The notes under the pieces are model-generated. The model had not been told where the DNA came from. It saw only the letters and a program-made list of their open reading frames with translations, and ran no database searches. Position numbers and translations under genes: made by a program. This document shows, piece after piece, positions 5,899 through 11,128 of a DNA stretch of 11,128 nucleotides (positions are counted from its first letter, which is position 1; each line of letters opens with the position of its first letter). Source of the DNA: an uncultured Bacilli bacterium (GTDB lineage Bacteria > Bacillota_I > Bacilli_A > RF39 > UBA660); NCBI GenBank assembly GCA_947624845.1, contig CANQMB010000032.1:1-11128 (forward strand). The letters are read 5' to 3'.

Positions 5899-6330
5899 AT
5901 GGAAAAATTTAGTTATGAAACAAATGGATATAATCGCACTGAAGTGAATCAATTTATTAATGATGTGATTGCTCAAACAGAGGAGATTATTGAAAAGTTT
6001 AAAGTTCAATCTAATGAACTAGAACAATTAAAAAAGGAATTAGAACATTACAGAAAATTAGAGGACACTTTAAAACATGCTGTAATTACTGCTGAAGAAA
6101 ATGGGAAAAATACAAGACGCTTAGCAGAGGAAGAGGCAAGTATGATTATTAATGATGCTAAAAACAATGCTAATCGTATTGTAAATGAAGCGTTATTAAA
6201 AGCAGAAAAAATTCAAGTAAATCGTGAAATCTTAGAAAAAAATATTAATATTTTTAAACGAAAATTAAAATTGATTATTGAACAGCAGATGGCTGTTGTT
6301 GATGAAATTGAAGTTTTAGAATTAGAATAA
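5899..6330 (+). CDS. DivIVA-domain coiled-coil protein, short
   Basis: This protein has a DivIVA/GpsB-type N-terminus, FSYETNGYNRTEVNQFINDV (residues 4-23), with the conserved GYN-x3-V-x2-F core. Long coiled coils follow (about 26-70 and 75-130), and it ends VVDEIEVLELE. DivIVA proteins assemble at curved membrane (septum or poles) and recruit division or growth factors. At 143 residues it is a little shorter than typical DivIVA. The Phe-Arg pair just before GY, which inserts in the membrane in Bacillus subtilis DivIVA, is replaced by Thr-Asn. Membrane binding may therefore differ, or the protein may be a DivIVA-like relative. GAGGTGAT at 5888-5895 is the ribosome site. It is the last gene of the sepF unit, and a strong terminator follows directly. 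Confidence 0.85.
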   Translation: MEKFSYETNGYNRTEVNQFINDVIAQTEEIIEKFKVQSNELEQLKKELEHYRKLEDTLKHAVITAEENGKNTRRLAEEEASMIINDAKNNANRIVNEALLKAEKIQVNREILEKNINIFKRKLKLIIEQQMAVVDEIEVLELE

Positions 6331-6331
6331 G

Positions 6332-6356
6332 ATACTTACATTGTAAGTATTTTTTT
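6332..6356 (+). terminator. Terminator of the sepF-divIVA unit
   Basis: ATACTTAC (6332-6339) and GTAAGTAT (6343-6350) form an 8-bp stem with a three-base loop, followed by seven T residues. It starts right after the divIVA stop codon. Confidence 0.8.
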
Positions 6357-6366
6357 ATTGTATGAT

Positions 6367-6388
6367 AAAACCACACCAATAGGTGTGG
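6367..6388 (-). terminator. Sortase terminator
   Basis: CCACACC (6371-6377), loop AATA and GGTGTGG (6382-6388) form a GC-rich stem, followed on the minus strand by TTTTA. It lies seven bases past the sortase stop codon and faces the divIVA terminator in this convergent junction. Confidence 0.7.
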
Positions 6389-6395
6389 TATTTAA

Positions 6396-7853
6396 TTATT
6401 TGGTTTGACGTTTTACAAGTTTTGCCTGTACGACGATTCTACCACCATTATTATTCTCACAAGTTGATAATGTTAAAATAGAATCGTTGACATTCACTTC
6501 GGTATTCGTTGGTGCAGTATTTCGTTGTTTCATCGTATCTAGCCATTTTTGTTTTGAGTCAGTTGAATTAAATGTTGTAGTAATATAATAACTTTCACTT
6601 TGAATTGTGTAGATAGAAAATATTTGAAATACCATATTTTCTGTTGGTGTTGAAATCCAAATTGCATAATTTTCTCTGTTACTTTGCCATTCGGCAGTCA
6701 ATGCATTTTTTAAAGATCCAAAAACTGTTTTATCTAATCGTCCATGTCCATAAATAATGGTATTATCATTTAAATTATTAATTTGATTGCGGTGATCCAT
6801 AAATACCCAACCTGCATCATTTTTACTTTTGTCAAATGCGTGATTTAAATAATAGGTATTATTGCTTGTTTTTACTACCGGATAGTTTATGTTCGTACTT
6901 TCCATGTGAATAAATGCTACTGTATCGGAATTTATTTCTTGTAAACGATTAAAGTCTACTTCATAGAAAGGAAGCCCTACATAATACCAATAATCACTTT
7001 CTTTTGTATCTGGTGGATTTACTAATTCACCTTCTTCATCTTTTTCTTTAACTTGAAATTCTTTTTCAATATCTTCATTTAGCTCTTTTATTTTTTTATT
7101 GTCTTCATGCCAATGTATTAATTGAAAAGAGGCAAATCCAATGAGAAATAAAGAAATAGTCATAACTAGACAGTCTATCCAAATTTGATTCTTCTTTTTC
7201 TTTTGTATAATTTTTTCTTTTGATATATTTTTTTTCTTATGATCGAACAATCCTTTTTTTGGTATTTCTTGTTTTGTTTCTTCTTCAGTTAAAATTTCTT
7301 TAATTTGTTCTATTTGCTCTGAAGTTAATTGTTCTTCATTGGTAGAAAAAGATTGAGGAGTTTCTTCTTTAATAATTGGAATTTCTGGTTGGGTTTGACT
7401 GGTAGTTTTTTCCTCTAAATCAGATGAAATGGAAATATTTTTTGATTCTGATTCTTCTGGTTCTATTATCTCTATTATTTCTTCTGGTTCTGTTATTTTT
7501 ATTATTTCTATTGTTTCTTCTGTTGTCTTTTTTGGAACCTCGTTTTTTGTTGATTTCTGTATTTCAGCTTTGGTAGTGGTCTTTTTTGCAGTTTCGCTTT
7601 TGGTTGGTGTTTTCTTCGTTGTTTTCTTTGCTGCCGTTTTGGTAGCAGTCTTTTTTGCTGCTTCACTTTTGGTTGGTGTTTTCTTCGTCGCTTTTGTTGC
7701 AGCAGTTTTGATAGTGGTCTTTTTTGCTGCCTCACTTTTGGTTGGTGTTTTCTTCGTTGTTTTCTTTGCTGCCGCCTTTTTTGTTGGTTCTTTTTTTGTT
7801 GCAGTCTTGGCAGTGGTTTTTGCAGTTCCTTCTTTTGTTTCTTTTTCTTTCAT
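6396..7853 (-). CDS. Class B-like sortase with a long Lys/Thr-rich repeat tail inside the cell
   Basis: Sortases are membrane transpeptidases that cut a sorting signal and join the protein to the wall. From the ATG at 7853 (AAGGTGAG upstream) the product is 485 residues. A Lys/Thr/Ala/Pro-rich region (about 8-112) contains three KKTPTKSE(A/T)AKKT units, 23 residues apart. A Glu/Ile/Thr-rich acidic section (about 112-200), a very basic stretch (205-222), one membrane segment (about 223-248) and a short linker follow. The catalytic domain (about 287-485) has H370 in YGHGR, C465 in TLSTC and R472 in GGRIVV. The DTVAFIHMESTNINYPVV and YYLNHAFDKSK segments resemble class B enzymes. Basic residues before the membrane segment place the long tail in the cytoplasm. 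Ordinary sortases lack such a tail and have about 200-250 residues. An in-frame ATG at 7877 overlaps the -10 box and was rejected. Its likely substrate is encoded divergently at 8081. Confidence 0.9.
   Translation of the reverse strand: MKEKETKEGTAKTTAKTATKKEPTKKAAAKKTTKKTPTKSEAAKKTTIKTAATKATKKTPTKSEAAKKTATKTAAKKTTKKTPTKSETAKKTTTKAEIQKSTKNEVPKKTTEETIEIIKITEPEEIIEIIEPEESESKNISISSDLEEKTTSQTQPEIPIIKEETPQSFSTNEEQLTSEQIEQIKEILTEEETKQEIPKKGLFDHKKKNISKEKIIQKKKKNQIWIDCLVMTISLFLIGFASFQLIHWHEDNKKIKELNEDIEKEFQVKEKDEEGELVNPPDTKESDYWYYVGLPFYEVDFNRLQEINSDTVAFIHMESTNINYPVVKTSNNTYYLNHAFDKSKNDAGWVFMDHRNQINNLNDNTIIYGHGRLDKTVFGSLKNALTAEWQSNRENYAIWISTPTENMVFQIFSIYTIQSESYYITTTFNSTDSKQKWLDTMKQRNTAPTNTEVNVNDSILTLSTCENNNGGRIVVQAKLVKRQTK
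7568..7776 (-). repeat. 69-bp tandem repeat inside the sortase gene
   Basis: The same 23-base start, beginning cttttggttggtg on the plus strand, recurs at 7597, 7666 and 7735, exactly 69 bases apart. The first two units match over nearly their whole length. The third matches for about 40 bases and then diverges, and half a unit precedes the first. The repeat is in frame and encodes 23-residue blocks centred on KKTPTKSEAAKKT, so copy number can change without breaking the gene. Confidence 0.85.
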
Positions 7854-7875
7854 AAACTCACCTTCATTCTGCCTC

Positions 7876-7904
7876 ATTATAGTATGAATTTAATTTTTTT
7901 TCAA
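7876..7904 (-). promoter_or_regulatory. Sortase promoter
   Basis: On the minus strand TTGAAA (7899-7904), 17 bases and a perfect TATAAT (7876-7881) make a strong promoter. Transcription would start near 7869, with a leader of only about 16 bases. Confidence 0.8.
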
Positions 7905-7964
7905 CTCTTAAATTTTTAATTTCATAAGGATTCTTTCTTGGTTTATATGTATTCAGGTAATAAT

Positions 7965-7993
7965 TTTACATTTTTTATTTGAAAAAATGTAAA
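7965..7993. promoter_or_regulatory. Perfect 12-bp inverted repeat, possible operator
   Basis: TTTACATTTTTT (7965-7976) and AAAAAATGTAAA (7982-7993) are exact inverted copies around a 5-base centre. The repeat ends five bases before the -35 box of the surface-protein promoter and sits between two divergent promoters. No gene transcribes into it for termination, so a binding site for a dimeric regulator is the likelier reading. The regulator is unknown. Confidence 0.45.
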
Positions 7994-7998
7994 TAATG

Positions 7999-8027
7999 TT
8001 GACAATTAAAAATATTAATAATATACT
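7999..8027 (+). promoter_or_regulatory. Surface-protein promoter
   Basis: A perfect TTGACA (7999-8004), a 17-base AT-only spacer and TATACT (8022-8027) form one of the best promoters in the window. This suggests strong expression of the wall protein. Transcription should start near 8034. Confidence 0.85.
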
Positions 8028-8041
8028 GGAGTTACAAGAAA

Positions 8042-8060
8042 TGTATTAGAAAATAATACA
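8042..8060 (+). promoter_or_regulatory. 5' leader hairpin of the surface-protein mRNA
   Basis: TGTATTA (8042-8048) and TAATACA (8054-8060) form a 7-bp stem with loop GAAAA, about eight bases from the predicted 5' end of the message. The ribosome site AAAGGTGA (8069-8076) stays free. Stems at the very 5' end often stabilise abundant mRNAs; that role is inferred. Confidence 0.35.
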
Positions 8061-8080
8061 AGATAAGGAAAGGTGAAAAA

Positions 8081-8884
8081 ATGAAAAAAAATTTGATGAT
8101 GATGATTGCTGCTTTAGTTGCAACTATTGCTTTTGTTCCGAATGTTTTTGCAGCAGGCGGTGAGATTACTTATGGAAAAGTAGAGGATTGTACAGCTGAT
8201 GATGTATTAGCAAAAGAAGGTGGAAAGAAAGCCGAAGGTGTTATTAGTCTTGCAAAAGAAGGTAGCTATGAAAATGTTGTAGCAACTTATAATGGTTTGG
8301 TGGTAAAAAAGATTGGTGCTGGAACAGAACCACATGAAGCAAACCGTCCAGATAATTATAGTTGGGTAGGAGTAAAAATTGCAGAACCAACTGGAATAGA
8401 AGATTTTCAAAATGCAGTTTGGTATTACAATGGCCAAAACCAAGGAAAATTTGAAAAAGATGCTGGAACGGACAATTATACAATTTTCGTACCTATTAAT
8501 GAGGCTTTACTAGAAGAAGCTGCAATGGGAAAAGATGGATATCTAACTTATGAAACAGCAATTGATTGGAATGGAGAAGCTGCAGAAGGTGGAGTTCAAA
8601 AAATTACGTTTAAAATTTCTTCTAAAGATATAACTTTATTTGAAAAAGATAAAGAAGATGGTACTGCTGGTGATTTAACTTGGGATGAAGAAAAATATGA
8701 AACTGTAGTAGAAGCTGCAAAACAACCTGAAGAATCTGTAAAACCAGATGCTCCAAAAGCTGAAGAAGTTGCAGAAGAAGCAAACCCAGATACATCAGAT
8801 ATCAATATTGCATTCTTAATTGGAATGATTGTTCTTGGTGGATGCGGTACAGTTTATACAGCAAAAAGAAGATTGAATAAATAA
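8081..8884 (+). CDS. Secreted, sortase-anchored surface protein (NPDTSD signal), function unknown
   Basis: The 267-residue protein has a signal peptide (residues 1-24, Lys-rich start, hydrophobic core, AFA cleavage-like site). An acidic, probably beta-rich extracellular region (about 25-200) follows that I do not recognise as any named domain. A Glu/Pro/Ala/Lys linker (about 201-234) would span the wall. The C-terminal sorting signal consists of NPDTSD at 235-240, a hydrophobic segment (241-259) and the basic end AKRRLNK. NP-x-T-type signals are typical substrates of class B sortases, and the adjacent divergent gene encodes one, so the two very likely act together. Only two cysteines occur (37 and 255), so no disulfide is expected in the mature part. 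Start choice is clear: AAAGGTGA lies four bases upstream. A consensus promoter suggests high expression. The ligand or role on the surface cannot be told. Confidence 0.85.
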   Translation: MKKNLMMMIAALVATIAFVPNVFAAGGEITYGKVEDCTADDVLAKEGGKKAEGVISLAKEGSYENVVATYNGLVVKKIGAGTEPHEANRPDNYSWVGVKIAEPTGIEDFQNAVWYYNGQNQGKFEKDAGTDNYTIFVPINEALLEEAAMGKDGYLTYETAIDWNGEAAEGGVQKITFKISSKDITLFEKDKEDGTAGDLTWDEEKYETVVEAAKQPEESVKPDAPKAEEVAEEANPDTSDINIAFLIGMIVLGGCGTVYTAKRRLNK

Positions 8885-8904
8885 GTTTTCGATTATTAAT
8901 CATC

Positions 8905-8922
8905 TATATTATTAGTAATATA
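8905..8922 (+). repeat. AT-only hairpin downstream of the surface-protein gene
   Basis: TATATTA (8905-8911) and TAATATA (8916-8922) form a 7-bp stem with loop TTAG, just ahead of the real terminator. It is too weak and lacks a T run, so it is not a terminator by itself; it may protect the mRNA 3' end. Confidence 0.3.
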
Positions 8923-8924
8923 AT

Positions 8925-8953
8925 AAAAGGAGGAGTTCTGTCCTCTTTTTTTT
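8925..8953 (+). terminator. Surface-protein gene terminator
   Basis: AAAAGGAGGA (8925-8934) pairs with TCCTCTTTTT (8941-8950) with one G-U pair and loop GTTCTG, then continues in T residues to 8953. It separates the surface-protein gene from the penicillin-binding protein gene 27 bases further on. Confidence 0.8.
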
Positions 8954-8979
8954 ATTCATAAATTAGTAGGGGTGATTGT

Positions 8980-10884
8980 ATGTTCTTTAAAAAAATTGAT
9001 GCACGAATTCGTTTAATGTTCTGTATCTTTTTTCTTCTTTTCTTTTTAGTTGTATTTAAAGTTTTTTATATTCAGGTTTTTGATTATAAAAAATTATCTA
9101 GTTTAGCAAAAGATTTATGGAGTAGAGATTTGCCTATAGAAGCAAGTCGCGGATTAATACTCGATCGAAATGGAGTTGTTTTAGCCGATAATTTAACGAC
9201 TACGAGTCTTGTTTTAATTCCTAATCAGATCAAAAATAAGAAGAAAACTGCAAAGTTACTCGCTCAAATTTTAAATGTTTCCTACAAAGAAATGTACGCT
9301 CATGTGTCCAAACAAACATCTATTGAACGAGTTCATCCAGAAGGAAGGAGATTGTCATTTGAAATTGCCGATCAAATTTCTGCTTTAGAATTAGAAGGGG
9401 TTTATTTAGTAAAGGAAGCTAAAAGGTATTATCCTTATGGAAGTATGTTATCCCATGTTTTGGGATATGTTGGAATTGATAATCAAGGACTTTCAGGTTT
9501 GGAATTGGAGCATGATAAATACTTAACGGGAGAAGCAGGAGCGATTAAATATTTTTCAGATGCTAAAGGGAATCGTTTAAATTTATCAGATATTTATATT
9601 GCCCCTCAAGATGGACTTAATTTGCAATTAACCATCGATATTCATGTCCAACAATCATTAGAAAGAGAATTAGATAATGTTGTCGATATGTTTCATCCAG
9701 AAATGGCCCTTGCTGTTGTCATGGATCCCAATACGGGAGAAATTTTAGGAATGAGTAGTCGTCCTAATTATGATCCAAATAATTATAAAAATTATAAAAC
9801 TGAAGAATTAAGTAGAAATCTACCTATATGGGCGTCTTATGAACCAGGGTCTACTTTCAAAATTATTACAACGGCTGCGGTTGTTGAAGAAGGACTTATT
9901 GATCTCGATAAAGACGAATTTTATGATTCTGGATCTGTTCAAGTGGATACGGCTAGAATTAAATGTTGGAAAGCAGGAGGTCATGGACATCAGACATTTT
10001 TACAAGTGTTGCAAAATTCTTGTAATCCCGGTTTTGTCAAAATGGGTCAACTGTTAGGAAAAGAAAAACTATTTTCCTATTTAGATTTATTTGGTTTTGG
10101 AGAAAAAACAGGAATTGATTTAAATGGAGAAGGAAAAGGGATTATTTTTCCTTTAGAAAAGGTAGGAAATATCGAATTAGCTACAACTGCTTTTGGTCAA
10201 GGGGTAAGTGTGACACCGATTCAACAAGTAACGGCAATTTCAGCAGTGTTAAATGGTGGAAATTTATACCAACCCTATGTCGTTAAAAATGTTTTGGAAA
10301 AAGAAACAGGAAATGTTATTTTAGAAAAAAAGAAAAAATTAATTCGAAAGACAATTAGCAAAAAGACATCTAAAATTATGCGTCGAGCATTAGAAAGTGT
10401 TGTTGCTAAAGGAGGAGGAAAAGCAGCTTATATTGAAGGATATCGAATTGGTGGAAAAACAGGAACCGCCCAAAAAGTAGAAAATGGCAGATACCTAGTA
10501 AATAATTATATTATGTCTTTTGTGGGAATTGTACCTTCTAATAATCCAGAAGCCGTTTTATATATTGCAATTGATAATCCAAAAAATACAGCGATGCTTT
10601 CTAGTTATACAACAACTCCCGTTGCTAGAAGAATTCTATTAGATCTTATTGATGCTTTGAAAATTCCAAAACAAAAAGGAGGAATGTCCAAAGATTTAGA
10701 GTGGACAGATAAAAAAATGTATAAAGTTCCCAATGTGGTTGGAATGAATGTCAAAGAAGCGAAGAAAAAATTGAAAAATTTTGTAGTAGAATATTCTGGA
10801 ACAGGGAATCAAGTGGTATCTCAATCTCCAGAACATGGGGAAAAACTAGAACAAGATGGAACCGTTCGTCTCTTGTTAAAGTAA
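8980..10884 (+). CDS. Class B penicillin-binding protein with PASTA domain (SpoVD/PBP2B-type transpeptidase)
   Basis: This D,D-transpeptidase cross-links peptidoglycan at the septum or in the spore cortex. The 634-residue protein has one membrane anchor (about 11-33) and a PBP dimerisation domain (about 50-215, with RGLILDRNG and YPYGSMLSHVLGYVG). The transpeptidase domain (about 240-560) has S291-T-F-K294 (GSTFK), S347-C-N349 and K493-T-G495 (GGKTGTAQ). A single C-terminal PASTA domain (about 580-634) starts YKVPNVVGMNVKEAKKKL. All catalytic motifs are intact. One PASTA domain and the mraY neighbour match SpoVD or PBP2B/FtsI; sequence alone does not decide whether the role is sporulation or vegetative division. 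AGGGGTGAT lies just before the ATG. I see no convincing promoter between the preceding terminator and the gene; a weak TATAAT at 8919-8924 would place the terminator hairpin in its leader. Confidence 0.94.
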   Translation: MFFKKIDARIRLMFCIFFLLFFLVVFKVFYIQVFDYKKLSSLAKDLWSRDLPIEASRGLILDRNGVVLADNLTTTSLVLIPNQIKNKKKTAKLLAQILNVSYKEMYAHVSKQTSIERVHPEGRRLSFEIADQISALELEGVYLVKEAKRYYPYGSMLSHVLGYVGIDNQGLSGLELEHDKYLTGEAGAIKYFSDAKGNRLNLSDIYIAPQDGLNLQLTIDIHVQQSLERELDNVVDMFHPEMALAVVMDPNTGEILGMSSRPNYDPNNYKNYKTEELSRNLPIWASYEPGSTFKIITTAAVVEEGLIDLDKDEFYDSGSVQVDTARIKCWKAGGHGHQTFLQVLQNSCNPGFVKMGQLLGKEKLFSYLDLFGFGEKTGIDLNGEGKGIIFPLEKVGNIELATTAFGQGVSVTPIQQVTAISAVLNGGNLYQPYVVKNVLEKETGNVILEKKKKLIRKTISKKTSKIMRRALESVVAKGGGKAAYIEGYRIGGKTGTAQKVENGRYLVNNYIMSFVGIVPSNNPEAVLYIAIDNPKNTAMLSSYTTTPVARRILLDLIDALKIPKQKGGMSKDLEWTDKKMYKVPNVVGMNVKEAKKKLKNFVVEYSGTGNQVVSQSPEHGEKLEQDGTVRLLLK

Positions 10885-10936
10885 ATGTAAAATTATGTCT
10901 AAATAACGGTGATATGGACTAAAAAGTTTTCTTTTA

Positions 10937-10945
10937 TGATATAAT
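10937..10945 (+). promoter_or_regulatory. mraY extended -10 promoter
   Basis: TGATATAAT joins a perfect -10 (10940-10945) to an upstream TG. Only a weak TGGACT (10915-10920, 19-base spacing) could act as -35. No terminator separates it from the preceding gene, so mraY probably receives both read-through and its own transcripts. Confidence 0.65.
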
Positions 10946-10971
10946 ACTTACGAAGAAATGGAGTGGAAAAT

Positions 10972-11128
10972 ATGTTACTATTAACAAAGGCAGTGTTTGT
11001 AATTATGATTGGTTTTTTAATGGCAGCAGTTTTGGGCCTTGTTTTGGTTCCTGCCTTAAAAAAGTTAAAAGTAAGACAGACAATTAGCATTTTTGTAGCA
11101 GATACCCACAGAAAGAAAGAGGGAACTC
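10972..11128 (+). CDS. mraY: Phospho-N-acetylmuramoyl-pentapeptide transferase, N-terminal part (runs off the window)
   Basis: MraY makes lipid I by moving phospho-MurNAc-pentapeptide onto undecaprenyl phosphate in the membrane. Only 52 codons are present. They show a first membrane helix (about residues 4-27, VFVIMIGFLMAAVLGLVLVP), then ALKKLKVRQTIS and THRKKEGT. These line up without gaps with the family's QTI...SH-x-KK-x-GTPTMGG segment. Where many MraY proteins have an acidic EEGPK stretch, this one has IFVAD. GGAG lies 9 bases before the ATG. The position directly after a class B PBP gene matches the usual dcw cluster order with murE missing. The identification rests on a short piece plus context. 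Confidence 0.8.
   Translation, partial: MLLLTKAVFVIMIGFLMAAVLGLVLVPALKKLKVRQTISIFVADTHRKKEGT

Noticed and set aside
7568..7776. CRISPR-like array because of regular spacing
   Set aside because: The period is a multiple of three, nearly the whole unit is repeated with no unique spacers, and it lies inside an intact coding frame.
7429..7887. Plus-strand open frame rich in Val, Phe and Ala, looking like a membrane protein
   Set aside because: It is the complement of the Lys/Thr repeat and Glu-rich coding of the sortase gene. It has no independent promoter, and the sortase on the other strand has full catalytic motifs.
8207..8805. Several minus-strand open frames inside the surface-protein gene
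   Set aside because: The plus-strand gene has a signal peptide, a sorting signal, a ribosome site and a promoter. The reverse frames are composition shadows rich in Phe, Cys and Ser.
271..10884. Possible TGA-as-tryptophan code, as in Mollicutes
   Set aside because: All genes run full length with the standard code, Trp is encoded by TGG, and no reading frame needs a TGA read-through.

Overview
The window is AT-rich DNA from a Gram-positive-type bacterium, most likely a low-GC Firmicute of the Bacilli/Erysipelotrichia/RF39-like kind (an inference). Supporting signs are strong AGGAGG/GGTGA ribosome binding sites, many TGn extended -10 promoters, SepF and DivIVA, a membrane-anchored class B-like sortase, and a surface protein with a sortase signal. 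All nine complete genes stop with TAA. Tryptophan is read from TGG and no frame is broken by TGA, so the standard code fits.

Region 1 (1-272): the 5' end of an IS30-like transposase gene runs off the left edge on the minus strand. A stretch with three hairpins follows, two of them minus-strand terminators. Region 2 (273-3460) is a proline-decoding neighbourhood. It holds a type 3 prolyl-tRNA synthetase (minus), tRNA-Pro(UGG) (minus) with its own near-consensus promoter and terminator, and a ProX/PrdX-like trans-editing deacylase (plus). Between proS and the tRNA sits a solitary MvaI/BcnI-like (MutH-fold) nuclease gene, followed by a degenerate inverted partial copy of the tRNA-Pro gene.

Region 3 (3460-6360) carries, on the plus strand, a HerA/DUF87 ATPase, then sepF and a short divIVA-like gene 26 bases apart. 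It ends in a terminator. Only the sepF-divIVA part resembles the familiar ylm-divIVA division neighbourhood.

Region 4 (6360-8953) is a divergent pair sharing a 227-bp control region. On the minus strand is a class B-like sortase with a roughly 220-residue cytoplasmic tail made of Lys/Thr/Ala repeats and then an acidic section. On the plus strand is a secreted wall protein ending in NPDTSD, a hydrophobic segment and basic residues. This looks like an enzyme with its own substrate. The surface-gene promoter is close to consensus and has a perfect 12-bp inverted repeat against its -35.

Region 5 (8954-11128) holds a class B penicillin-binding protein with a PASTA domain (SpoVD/PBP2B type) and the start of mraY, which has its own extended -10 promoter. 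This is a shortened division/cell-wall cluster.

Most of the window is housekeeping. The parts I consider least ordinary are the sortase with a histone H1-like tail beside its presumed substrate, the HerA ATPase next to division genes, the orphan nuclease, and the inverted tRNA-Pro remnant.
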